Virus record (IMG/VR): IMGVR_UViG_3300046777_002253
Location: 1 to 24,272 of that record
Source: a virus
Length of the DNA: 24,272 nt
Direction: 5' to 3' (one strand)
Shown: one piece after another, positions 15,079-22,440 of the stretch
Position numbering within the stretch: position 1 is the stretch's first letter
Layout: each line of letters begins with the position of its first letter
The notes under the pieces: model-generated
Told to the model about the DNA's origin: nothing
The model's database searches: none
What the model saw: only the letters and a program-made list of their open reading frames with translations
Made by a program: the position numbers and the translations under genes

Positions 15079-15107
15079 ATAGTAGCATATTAAAATCTAG
15101 AAATCAA
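15079..15107 (-). promoter_or_regulatory. Sigma-70-type promoter for the AIPR-to-dnaE operon
   Basis: Read on the minus strand: -35 TTGATT (15107-15102), 17-base spacer, extended TGC, then -10 TACTAT (15084-15079). It drives leftward from the gap between the nuclease gene ending at 15121 and the AIPR-like gene, with a leader of about 70 bases. The same TGC extension occurs at the promoter at 21448. Confidence 0.6.
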
Positions 15108-15120
15108 CCTGTCAGGAAAA

Positions 15121-15516
15121 TTATTTCTTGAATTCAGTGAACGTTTTGTCACCGACCCCATAATACTCTCTAGCTAGTCCAGATGCAACTATATCAGTAT
15201 TTAAACATGCACCTTGTTCATTCCATACACGAGCTAAAACTCTTCCATACTTTTCATTTTTGTCTATGATGGTTTCTATCTTAACTTTATGATTAGCTGC
15301 TGTTAGCCACTGATCAGTAAATTCTTTAGCGGCTAAGCCCATCTTCTTTTCCTCAACATTTGTTGTTCTGCTCTCAGGAGTATTAACACCATAAAGGCGA
15401 ACTCTTCCTTTTTTAAGAACATCAAAACCAAGATCAATAATAATATCAAAGGTATCACCATCGACAACCTTTTTTACTTCTGCGTTATATATCCAAGGGT
15501 TTAATTTGTCACTCAT
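15121..15516 (-). CDS. Staphylococcal-type nuclease (thermonuclease family), cytoplasmic
   Basis: A 131-residue SNase domain with VVDGDTFDI (D19, D21), GRVRLYGVNTPES (R40, E48) and NEKYGRVLARV (R92), the calcium-binding and catalytic residues of the family. The C terminus keeps LNTDIVASGLAREYY. There is no signal peptide, so it should act inside the infected cell. Host DNA degradation or RNA turnover is plausible; family members cut both. ATG at 15516 has AAAGAG upstream and starts one base after the upstream stop. Confidence 0.88.
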   Translation of the reverse strand: MSDKLNPWIYNAEVKKVVDGDTFDIIIDLGFDVLKKGRVRLYGVNTPESRTTNVEEKKMGLAAKEFTDQWLTAANHKVKIETIIDKNEKYGRVLARVWNEQGACLNTDIVASGLAREYYGVGDKTFTEFKK

Positions 15517-15517
15517 T

Positions 15518-16333
15518 TTAATCTCTTTCTATTCCCATGTGGTCGCATGCTTTTCTAAAAATCTCTCTACTTATTGGAAAGTATTTATCTGCTTGACTTA
15601 TTCCTTCGCCAGGCTTTGGTGTAGAGGCGTGCCAGCTATGTCCTATTGATACAGATCCATCATACACAACATTATAGCCCAAGTGTCTAGCAAAGTATGA
15701 GCACCATGTCTCCTCATAATAGTGAGGGGTAGGCAAAAATGCACCTATTGCATTTGGATATATTTCTCTATACTTAACATTATTAGTCATATCATCCCAC
15801 ACATCTCTTCTAACAAAGTATGCAGAACCAGATACAGTTACACATTCTATTTGATCTTTATAGAGAACATCTTCTGGATCATATTCTCTCCAGCCTCTAT
15901 GCTTCGGTGCTGTATTAGTTCCTACAATACCGGCATGGGTGATATGACCCTTTTCGTCTCTTTGCTTTGGACCCAAAATATGTATGTTTGGATTATTGGC
16001 GAATATCTTTTCTATATTTAAACAGTCTTCGCTAGTCATCCAAACGTCACCATTTAGTACACCAACAATTTCTGCGTTACTTTTACTAGCCATCATATTA
16101 ATGGCAGCGGAGTAACCAATATTTTTTCTTAGATAAGTTCTATCTATTAGATATTTTTCTTCGCTTTCTCTCAGCCATGGGATGAAGTCATCTGTTGAGT
16201 CATTATCTGTAATATACAGATTCCAGTTTTTTGCGAGCGCGCCATTTGGACTAATTACGTCAGAATGCAAAGTGTCCAAAAATCTCTGCAGCTGCTGTCT
16301 TGTGTTGTGGTTAACCACACATAAATCTATCAT
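15518..16333 (-). CDS. Family 2 glycosyltransferase (second copy, different subfamily)
   Basis: A 271-residue GT-A enzyme: MIDLCVVNHNTRQQLQ, YITDNDSTDDFIPWL, a KNIGYSAAINMM segment typical of rhamnosyl-type GT2 enzymes, and GVLNGDVWMT with the DxD-equivalent Asp. Then come HAGIVGT and VSGSAYFVRRDVWDD, the acceptor region, and a C-terminal YYEETWCSYFARHLGYNVVYD. The start overlaps the upstream stop as ATGA. The acceptor is unknown; phage DNA or virion glycosylation are options. Confidence 0.86.
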   Translation of the reverse strand: MIDLCVVNHNTRQQLQRFLDTLHSDVISPNGALAKNWNLYITDNDSTDDFIPWLRESEEKYLIDRTYLRKNIGYSAAINMMASKSNAEIVGVLNGDVWMTSEDCLNIEKIFANNPNIHILGPKQRDEKGHITHAGIVGTNTAPKHRGWREYDPEDVLYKDQIECVTVSGSAYFVRRDVWDDMTNNVKYREIYPNAIGAFLPTPHYYEETWCSYFARHLGYNVVYDGSVSIGHSWHASTPKPGEGISQADKYFPISREIFRKACDHMGIERD

Positions 16334-16578
16334 GATTCTTCTACCGTCATCATTTCAAAAGCTGTACTTGGCGAAAGTCCAAATCCAATAAAATCATTCA
16401 TTTCCTTAAAAGCAGCATCTATACTGTCTTGATCAAAAAATTCCATAAGTCTATTTCTATACTGAGTCATTGTTACATTATCTTTTATTTGTTTTTTAAA
16501 ATTATTCTTATTCATTAGTTCGTAGATTAAGCATCCAGCTAAAAAGCCAAATAGAATTGGCTTACCACTCTTCTTCAT
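16330..16578 (-). CDS. Small single-pass membrane protein
   Basis: About 82 residues from ATG at 16578 (MKKSGKPILFGF); a start at 16599 would add seven. One hydrophobic segment, PILFGFLAGCLIYELM, follows a lysine pair, giving a membrane anchor near the N terminus. The remainder is charged and helical (QYRNRLMEFFDQDSIDAAF). It overlaps the upstream gene by 17 bases and the glycosyltransferase by 4. It could anchor a complex to the membrane; function unknown. Confidence 0.6.
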   Translation of the reverse strand: MKKSGKPILFGFLAGCLIYELMNKNNFKKQIKDNVTMTQYRNRLMEFFDQDSIDAAFKEMNDFIGFGLSPSTAFEMMTVEES

Positions 16579-16783
16579 ACTGCTCTTCTTCTGGTACATA
16601 TGTTCTGTCTATCCAATCCTTTATTGATAAAGAAACATTTAACCAAGCCTGTTTATCTTCTTGTGAACGTTCTTCAAAAGACATAGATTCATAGACTTGT
16701 GCTATGTGCTCTAGTATAGACACGTCAGCAACAAAAACTGCTTGTCCTGGTAAAACTTTTATGTTAACTTTCTTTTTTGACAT
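16562..16783 (-). CDS. Hypothetical 73-residue protein
   Basis: Begins MSKKKVNIKVLPGQAVFVADVSILEH and ends in an acidic EEEQYEEEW tail. A short basic beta strand is followed by a long helix region (HIAQVYESMSFEERSQEDKQAW). The start lies three bases after the upstream stop, with only a weak ribosome-binding site. No family recognised. Confidence 0.6.
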   Translation of the reverse strand: MSKKKVNIKVLPGQAVFVADVSILEHIAQVYESMSFEERSQEDKQAWLNVSLSIKDWIDRTYVPEEEQYEEEW

Positions 16784-16786
16784 AAA

Positions 16787-16996
16787 TTATTCTTTGCTAT
16801 TAATTTCTTCTTCTGTTAATTTATATAAACAAATATTATCTGAATCTGGTTCAAAGGTTATAAAAAATATATTTTTATCTTCTTTGGTTAACCCCTCTGG
16901 TGGAGGTGATTCTACTGCAATCTTTTGCGAAGAACAACCATAAACTTGACTATGGTTATCATATACAACTAGATAATTTAACTTAGATGCTGGCAT
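16787..16996 (-). CDS. Hypothetical 69-residue protein
   Basis: Reads MPASKLNYLVVYDNHSQVYGC with two further strands (NIFFITFEPDS and ICLYKLTEEE). AAAGGTAAAAG is a clear ribosome-binding site for ATG at 16996, lying inside the end of the dCMP deaminase gene with a 14-base overlap. Probably a small beta-sheet protein; no function assigned. Confidence 0.62.
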   Translation of the reverse strand: MPASKLNYLVVYDNHSQVYGCSSQKIAVESPPPEGLTKEDKNIFFITFEPDSDNICLYKLTEEEINSKE

Positions 16997-17447
16997 CTTT
17001 TACCTTTACTGTTTGCACTCCTGCTTTATTGAGAAATGATTCTACCATACTCCAGTTTGCATATGCTTGATCATTGATATAATAAACTTTTTTTATAGTG
17101 CTATTAGCTATCAATTTGGCGCAGCTGAAACATGGTGGGCCGTTTACGTATATCTTAACTGGATTTGAACTATAGTCTGTATGCAATAACGCATTGGCTT
17201 CTGCATGTGTTGCTATACAATTATCGTAAGATGATCCATTTGGACTATTCTCTAGCGCTCTAGGACATCCACCATCTTCGCAGTGAACAAAGTTTTTTGG
17301 TCCGCCATTATAGCCGAATCCAACAATATGATTATTTGAATCTACAAGAACCGCACAGTATTTTCTTTTTTTACAAGTTGAAAATATTTGAGCTGAAGAT
17401 TCACACAGTAGCATATACTGATGATCTTTTCTAGTTATGGTATCCAT
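16983..17447 (-). CDS. dCMP deaminase (cytidine/deoxycytidylate deaminase family)
   Basis: A 154-residue zinc deaminase. The catalytic HAEAN motif has H81 and E83; GPPCFSCAK has C106 and C109 to complete the zinc site. The KYCAVLVDSNNHIVGFGYNGGP segment is the N-terminal core of phage dCMP deaminases. It converts dCMP to dUMP, the substrate of the ThyX encoded just upstream, so the two form a dTMP pathway. ATG at 17447 follows the stop of the micropeptide gene by one base. Confidence 0.88.
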   Translation of the reverse strand: MDTITRKDHQYMLLCESSAQIFSTCKKRKYCAVLVDSNNHIVGFGYNGGPKNFVHCEDGGCPRALENSPNGSSYDNCIATHAEANALLHTDYSSNPVKIYVNGPPCFSCAKLIANSTIKKVYYINDQAYANWSMVESFLNKAGVQTVKVKDASI

Positions 17448-17448
17448 T

Positions 17449-17613
17449 TTACAAGGTTATAAGTATACCGGCTATTATACTTGATAATACTGCAAGTGCA
17501 ACACTTATATTCTTAGTTCTCTTATCTGTACTTACTTGGTTTAGTATTTGAAGAGAAATAGTCCAGTTAATTAATACTGAAAATAATATTGAAAACAATA
17601 TATTATATATCAT
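17449..17613 (-). CDS. 54-residue two-helix membrane micropeptide
   Basis: ATG at 17613 to TAA at 17451-17449. Two hydrophobic stretches, IYNILFSILFSVLINWTISL and ISVALAVLSSIIAGILITL, flank a short charged loop STDKRTKN. The start overlaps the ThyX end by 11 bases and the stop abuts the dCMP deaminase start, so it is part of the operon and fills a 155-base gap. The layout is holin-like or regulatory; too little to decide. Confidence 0.65.
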   Translation of the reverse strand: MIYNILFSILFSVLINWTISLQILNQVSTDKRTKNISVALAVLSSIIAGILITL

Positions 17614-18322
17614 TTGAATTAACCAAACAATTCATTGAAACTGGGAATTTTGGTGACAGTAATTTGTACATAGCTTTTGCATATTCTCTAATTTCTACTT
17701 GTGCATCTTGTTCTAATCTTTGATTTAAAAATAGACAAGCTGATTGCAAGGAACATGACCATCTATAGACAACATACATGCCATAGGCTGGCAGGAAAAG
17801 TCTAGCTTGTTCTGGAGCTACTCCAGATTCCATGGCTAAATTATAATATGCCTCGCCCTGCTCAACATACTTCATTAAATTTTCTGTTAACACAGATCCA
17901 GTCCAAGGATCAACTGGACCAGCTGAACCCTGTTTCAAGTTCTCTGGAGCGGTTCTCCATTCCTCATTTTTAGGAATATAAAACTCTGGTTCCATTGTTA
18001 TATATCTTCTAGAAGACTCATTCCAAGAGTCCATAGTATGATCTGATCCTACAACATACTTCCAATGTTGACGAGCTACCATTAAAGGTGCTTTAAATTC
18101 AAATGTCATAAACGCATGTCTAAATGGTGACATATGATTTTCTCTAGCTAAGAAATCAATTAATCTTGCGTCACTGGTAGATAGCTCCTTGCTTTCTTTT
18201 GCATAGGATGCTCTTGCAGCATTAGCGATTGATAGGTCTGAGCCCATAATGTCTACTAATCTAACATAACCCTTGTCTAAAACATTTAACATATTATCTG
18301 CTAATGCAGTTTCAGTTTCCAT
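17603..18322 (-). CDS. thyX: Flavin-dependent thymidylate synthase ThyX
   Basis: FAD- and NADPH-dependent conversion of dUMP to dTMP. Signature: MSPFRHAFMTFEFKAP, then VARQHWKYVVGSDHTMDSWNESSRRY, the ThyX substrate motif in variant form (ARQHW..SWNESSRRY), and LPAYGMYVVYRWSCSLQSACLFLNQRL with the catalytic region. About 239 residues. The start is uncertain because five ATGs lie in a row (18349 to 18322); I chose METETALADNML at 18322, with 18349 as the longest option. The gene overlaps the upstream acidic gene. Confidence 0.9.
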   Translation of the reverse strand: METETALADNMLNVLDKGYVRLVDIMGSDLSIANAARASYAKESKELSTSDARLIDFLARENHMSPFRHAFMTFEFKAPLMVARQHWKYVVGSDHTMDSWNESSRRYITMEPEFYIPKNEEWRTAPENLKQGSAGPVDPWTGSVLTENLMKYVEQGEAYYNLAMESGVAPEQARLFLPAYGMYVVYRWSCSLQSACLFLNQRLEQDAQVEIREYAKAMYKLLSPKFPVSMNCLVNSNDI

Positions 18323-18674
18323 CATCTCCATAATTTTCATCTTCATCATCTATATCGTCATCGATATATTCATCAATATTTTCAATATACAATTCTACCA
18401 TACTACTATTCAAATCTTCGGACAATTTATATAAATTACCTAGCAATTCCAATATGTCGTCACTTATTGAGGCTTCATTGTTTATTACCATAAACATTAT
18501 CTGAGAAATGCAAGCTATGCTTTCCCCCAAGGATTCTTGGAGGAAAGCAAGCTCTTTAACATTTAGATTAAATTCAAGTTCTACTTTTTCTACTATACCA
18601 TTCATATCTGTGGACTGAATAATTTCTGAAAATAATTCATCAACTTTATCTTTATCCATAGGATCTTCTGACAT
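18312..18674 (-). CDS. Acidic hypothetical protein, 120 residues
   Basis: Mostly helical, with a very acidic C-terminal tail (YIDDDIDDEDENYGDD). Reads MSEDPMDKDKVDELFSEIIQ. TAGGTT before ATG at 18674 and an 11-base gap to the reductase stop place it in the same operon. An acidic tail of this kind may mimic DNA or contact a positively charged partner, but no motif proves it. Confidence 0.68.
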   Translation of the reverse strand: MSEDPMDKDKVDELFSEIIQSTDMNGIVEKVELEFNLNVKELAFLQESLGESIACISQIMFMVINNEASISDDILELLGNLYKLSEDLNSSMVELYIENIDEYIDDDIDDEDENYGDDGN

Positions 18675-18684
18675 AATAACCTAC

Positions 18685-20619
18685 TTATTTAACTGGACAT
18701 GCTCCAGTGGCGCATTCTAAATCATCTAATGCAAAATCTCCTGATACATCAACATATGTAACGTCATTCTTAACTTTAGACTTAAGCTTCATGTAAGTAT
18801 CATAATCGATTTCTTCATAAGGAGCTAAATTAAAACCATGCTCGCTGTGAAGCAAGAAAGATACTGACTTGACTTTACTCTTGTAATTTGTCTTAAGCCA
18901 TTCTTGAATTGCTGGCAATTCTTCTTTCTTGTAATACACAGTAACGCTCACATTATTGTCAGCCCAAATTGATTGAGCCTTTACAACCCATTCAAGCTGT
19001 TCGATAGCTGTCAAGTCTTTAGCGAGTGCTGCATGCTCTGGGGTTTCAGATGGAAATTCTACAACACATATGGTGTGATTTTCTTTTCCGTCTAGACCTA
19101 CGTCGTACTGAACTTTATAGCCCTTATCTCTACAATACTGCACTAGTGGGTCATTGCTTCCCATACGAATTCTTCTAATGTAATACTTAGCGTATGCTGG
19201 GTGGATACCAGGGGTTACACCTGCCAATAGACTTAATGTTCCACTTGGCTTAACTGTTGTTAATTTAATTGATGCATTAATACCTAATTGCTTCGACCAT
19301 TCAATATCAAAAGCTTTTAATGCAGAGTAACAATCGGAAACCCATGATAATTGTTCTTCTGTTGATTGCAACCAACCAGTGATACCTTGACCCAGTCTAC
19401 GATTTCTAGTTATAACATCCATGCTCTTCTTGTATGGATATTGTAGAGTAGTTACAGCTTTCTGTGTCTTGTACAGAAGCTTGCTTAGATCAATTAATTC
19501 TTCTTTTGAAGATATATTTGGAAGGAATATTTCAGCTAGGTTGCATGGTTCGCCATCTTCTAGTCCTATTTCTCCACATGGGTTAGTGCCAATAACTTTT
19601 GAGTCATTAACTTTCTCACCTAATCTACCAAATTTACGAATAAGATTTCTGTTAATTAAACCATATGGCTCTCCAGAACCATCATATCCTTTCCAGAATT
19701 CTTCAATGATTTCATCATATGAGTCTGCATAGATTGAATTATTTGAGTTACCTCTCCAGCCAGGAATATCTCCCTTGCCCCAGTTCTTTGCTCTTAAAAA
19801 GAGGAAGTCATCTGGGTCACCTATTGCAATTTGCGCAGAGCGACGAGCTGATCCGGCAACTACAACCTTTCCTATAATGTTTGCAATATCTAATGCGTCA
19901 ATAGATCTAATCTTCTTACCAGCACGAGCGTCAAGTATCTTACAGATGTCTGCTATGCCTTCAATGAGAATTTCAGGACCAGATGCTGTGCCACCAAATG
20001 TTCTAAGAGGAGCACCGAAACCACGTATCAAGATTGTGCTATAAGTAAAGGATTCACCATTGTTGAAATAACTATCCAAAACCTTACCTAGAAGTTCTGA
20101 CCAACCGAATCTAGAGTCGGGAACAATAAAGTCAGCATCGTTTGTACGCTCATGCTTAATGGAAGCAACTTCTTGAACCTTAGGGAAATCGTGAACGTTA
20201 GCTCTTTCTACTGTATAGCCAACTCCACCGCCTAGCATAAGGTGATCCATGAGGAATTTAAAGTCTTCGACTTTAGATATTGTTGTCATCCAACAATTGA
20301 CCAGTGATACACCGCTCATCTTCTTAACTAAAGGCGTACCTAATTGCCAGAGTGCTCTACCCGCAAATATACCCTTAAGATTAAAGATATAATCAAATAG
20401 TCTTTCAGCTTCTTCTTTTGAGTAACCAGCTCCTATATCCTGAGCGCCATTTATTGCTCTAGCTATAGTCTCGTGCCAGTATTCTTTTCTTCCAAGATGC
20501 TCAATGTCACGGGCGTAGGTTCTTTTATAAACTATTTCACCCATACCATTAAAACCCCATGGTGGAGTTTTGGCTGCATACGATTGAACAAATTCTTCTG
20601 AAAGAATATCTTGATTCAT
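18685..20619 (-). CDS. nrdJ: Class II (adenosylcobalamin-dependent) ribonucleotide reductase, monomeric type
   Basis: 644 residues from ATG at 20619 (MNQDILSEEF), chosen because AAGGAG lies just upstream; a longer frame would run through the previous gene. Key features: SLVNCWMTT (N-terminal redox Cys near 108), MLGGGVGY, VVAGSARRSAQIAIGD, and the active-site loop NPCGEIGLEDGEPCNL (near 348) with the radical-transfer Cys and Glu. TVKPSGTLSLLAG and the C-terminal CATGACPVK with C636 and C641 as thiol carriers complete the pattern. This matches the Lactobacillus leichmannii-type enzyme reducing nucleoside triphosphates, with oxygen-independent chemistry and a need for vitamin B12. It feeds dNTPs to the phage polymerase. 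Confidence 0.9.
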   Translation of the reverse strand: MNQDILSEEFVQSYAAKTPPWGFNGMGEIVYKRTYARDIEHLGRKEYWHETIARAINGAQDIGAGYSKEEAERLFDYIFNLKGIFAGRALWQLGTPLVKKMSGVSLVNCWMTTISKVEDFKFLMDHLMLGGGVGYTVERANVHDFPKVQEVASIKHERTNDADFIVPDSRFGWSELLGKVLDSYFNNGESFTYSTILIRGFGAPLRTFGGTASGPEILIEGIADICKILDARAGKKIRSIDALDIANIIGKVVVAGSARRSAQIAIGDPDDFLFLRAKNWGKGDIPGWRGNSNNSIYADSYDEIIEEFWKGYDGSGEPYGLINRNLIRKFGRLGEKVNDSKVIGTNPCGEIGLEDGEPCNLAEIFLPNISSKEELIDLSKLLYKTQKAVTTLQYPYKKSMDVITRNRRLGQGITGWLQSTEEQLSWVSDCYSALKAFDIEWSKQLGINASIKLTTVKPSGTLSLLAGVTPGIHPAYAKYYIRRIRMGSNDPLVQYCRDKGYKVQYDVGLDGKENHTICVVEFPSETPEHAALAKDLTAIEQLEWVVKAQSIWADNNVSVTVYYKKEELPAIQEWLKTNYKSKVKSVSFLLHSEHGFNLAPYEEIDYDTYMKLKSKVKNDVTYVDVSGDFALDDLECATGACPVK

Positions 20620-20629
20620 TTTTGTCTCC

Positions 20630-21331
20630 TTATTTACTATGAATTCTTTTAACATAATTTTGATTAACTTTTTGAAGTTCAGTGGTTTTAATTTTTATTA
20701 GATTATCTAGAGAGTATGCTTTATGTAATTCTCTCTCGAAGAAATAACCACTTCTCCAATTAAAAACATCTTGAATACTTTTTTTGTGCTTTACAAATAG
20801 ATTGCAAATGACAGCACCGCCATAGGCCTTTACTAGATTAGAAAATTTTAGTTTTACTTCTTCTGCATTATCTGCATCTATGCTGTCACTACTCTTAGCT
20901 TGATCATATAACCAATTAAATGCTTGTCTAGTTAATGGCGATATATCTATGGGATCTATAACGCCTAGCATGATGATTTTATTCCTATTCTGTATTATTT
21001 CAATGTCTTTACGAACGAGATCTTGGAACATTTGAAACCAATCTCTCTCGTTAAATTGTGCCCAACCAGAACACCAAAATAACAAATTTTCTGGTAGTTC
21101 AGGTATAGTAGTCTTCTCTGTGTAACTTATTAATGCTGCACAGCTGATAGATTTCTTTACAAAAAGTTTTCTATCTTCTTCGTTTAATTTTTTAGAACCA
21201 GATATATCCCATAGTCGAGATATTGATTTCTTCCACTCGTATTCTCCCAGAAAAAGCGTTAAATACTTTTCTGCGACATCTAATGGTATTGTATTATCGT
21301 TGATCACTTTTTCTAGATCTTGGATAGACAT
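20630..21331 (-). CDS. Hypothetical 233-residue protein, operon leader gene
   Basis: Starts MSIQDLEKVIND with AAAGGA before ATG at 21331, right behind a promoter and hairpin. Aromatic-rich helical core: LFWCSGWAQFNERDWFQMF and FNWRSGYFFERELH. The C terminus is basic. There is no enzyme motif, signal peptide or membrane segment. Its stop lies 10 bases before the reductase start, so it is probably co-expressed with nucleotide metabolism genes. Confidence 0.68.
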   Translation of the reverse strand: MSIQDLEKVINDNTIPLDVAEKYLTLFLGEYEWKKSISRLWDISGSKKLNEEDRKLFVKKSISCAALISYTEKTTIPELPENLLFWCSGWAQFNERDWFQMFQDLVRKDIEIIQNRNKIIMLGVIDPIDISPLTRQAFNWLYDQAKSSDSIDADNAEEVKLKFSNLVKAYGGAVICNLFVKHKKSIQDVFNWRSGYFFERELHKAYSLDNLIKIKTTELQKVNQNYVKRIHSK

Positions 21332-21386
21332 TGATAATCCTTTATAAAATAGTCAAAACCCATAAAACATCCTATAAAAGAGTAAT

Positions 21387-21404
21387 CCCGCCCTAATGGG
21401 CGGG
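21387..21404. terminator. GC-rich hairpin in the leader of the reductase operon
   Basis: CCCGCCC, loop TAAT, GGGCGGG gives a perfect 7-pair stem. It lies between a promoter whose -10 is at 21453-21448 and the ATG at 21331, so the transcript from that promoter must pass through it. The sequence after it on the minus strand is ATTACTCTTTTATAGG, a weak T run. It either ends the upstream transcript or attenuates the leader. Confidence 0.6.
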
Positions 21405-21447
21405 AAGACTCCTAGATAATTATTGAATCTATCTTAGCCACATGCTT

Positions 21448-21476
21448 ATTATAGCACAGGGCTTTGATGGTAATAA
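21448..21476 (-). promoter_or_regulatory. Promoter with extended -10, leftward
   Basis: Minus-strand TGCTATAAT: -10 TATAAT at 21453-21448 with the TGC extension, a 17-base spacer, and -35-like TTATTA (21476-21471). Located in the 172-base gap between the membrane protein gene and the gene starting at 21331. The rest of the gap shows no gene. Confidence 0.6.
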
Positions 21477-21503
21477 ACTTTTGTACAGATTAAATTCTCC
21501 TCT

Positions 21504-21824
21504 TTAAATCAGATCTCTGTTAGAGATTTTTTTTCTGATCATCTTTTCAAACAAAAGATGGAAAGTTAAACCTAACCACGCTCCTATAAATATACTTTGT
21601 CCAATTTTGTGTTCTGTATGTCTCCAAAAAGATCGAGTTAATGTTTCAATCTTTTTGGTTTTTATCGCGTAAACATCATACAATACTACGATGCATACGA
21701 GACCTAACCATCCTACTACTCCAGATCTTCTATTATCTTTATCTAAAGTAATAGGATTATCTAAAATATCAGAGAGCTTTAGCTGATGGAACACCGTACC
21801 ATTCTTGAACTTTTTCTCTTCCAT
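21504..21824 (-). CDS. Two-pass small membrane protein (holin-like or mycobacteriophage-type)
   Basis: About 106 residues from ATG at 21824, which has AGGTGA just upstream; GTG at 21794 or 21875 are alternatives. It overlaps the upstream virion gene by 56 bases. Two hydrophobic segments (residues about 35-54 and 74-92) flank YDVYAIKTKKIETLTRSFWRH, a pattern I associate with small membrane proteins of actinobacterial phages. A role near the lysis or structural genes, or as a holin, is possible but unproved. The start is the weak point. Confidence 0.6.
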   Translation of the reverse strand: MEEKKFKNGTVFHQLKLSDILDNPITLDKDNRRSGVVGWLGLVCIVVLYDVYAIKTKKIETLTRSFWRHTEHKIGQSIFIGAWLGLTFHLLFEKMIRKKISNRDLI

Positions 21825-22374
21825 AATCACCTGTAACATTAGCTTGGCCGTAGTCGGCAGTAAACACTGCTGCACTTGTTACTCCATGAACTTCATTTGG
21901 TCTGAATACACCGAATGATGCTGGAGCACCGTCTGCTTCTGTTCTAGCTGCATGGCCTGTATTAGCAAATATATTAGCAGATGTTACACCGTCAAAGATG
22001 TAATTATTGTAACTATAATCGCTGGTGCGATCTGCATGGCCGTATCCTGAGCTGAATACTGCTGCGCCTGCTAGACCCTTGTATTGCTTAGGTTGGAATC
22101 TTGCACCTTCATAACCAACTCCGTCAGCAAATGTGCCAGATAGTGGGTGAACATAAAGGGTTGTACCATTAAATACCTGAGAAAGGAATCTGTTACCTGG
22201 AAACTGACCAGTGCCAGGTGCAAAATGATTGTCTGGAGCACCGTCTAATACGTGACTAGTGCTGAAAAGAGGGTAGTAAGAATAGGTTCCAGCCGTGCCC
22301 TTATATGGGTTGACCATTTCACTAGTGTTTCTGCCCTTTAAAACTGGCCTTGGACCAACATAAAAAGTAGCCAT
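21769..22374 (-). CDS. Probable virion protein with repeated GVTSA modules
   Basis: 201 residues, low charge, rich in G, A, T, Y and F, without cysteine, as expected for a capsid decoration or tail surface protein. A repeat of about 30-36 residues recurs: GLAGAAVF (100), GVTSANIF (129), GVTSAAVF (164), GVPSAKAL (194), each followed, where complete, by a YGHADRTSDY-like stretch (111, 139, 175). AAGGAG lies before ATG at 22374. Neighbours are tail-type proteins, so structural is the best guess; exact location is unknown. Confidence 0.65.
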   Translation of the reverse strand: MATFYVGPRPVLKGRNTSEMVNPYKGTAGTYSYYPLFSTSHVLDGAPDNHFAPGTGQFPGNRFLSQVFNGTTLYVHPLSGTFADGVGYEGARFQPKQYKGLAGAAVFSSGYGHADRTSDYSYNNYIFDGVTSANIFANTGHAARTEADGAPASFGVFRPNEVHGVTSAAVFTADYGQANVTGDYGREKVQEWYGVPSAKAL

Positions 22375-22440
22375 TTTTATTCTCCTTATAAATGGTATAT
22401 GCTTTAATAGTAAAAGCTTTTGGTAAATATCGTATGTTTA

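Noticed and set aside
19421-20044. Antisense open frames opposite the ribonucleotide reductase gene
   Set aside because: Shadow frames of a conserved gene on the other strand, with no start signals or homology.
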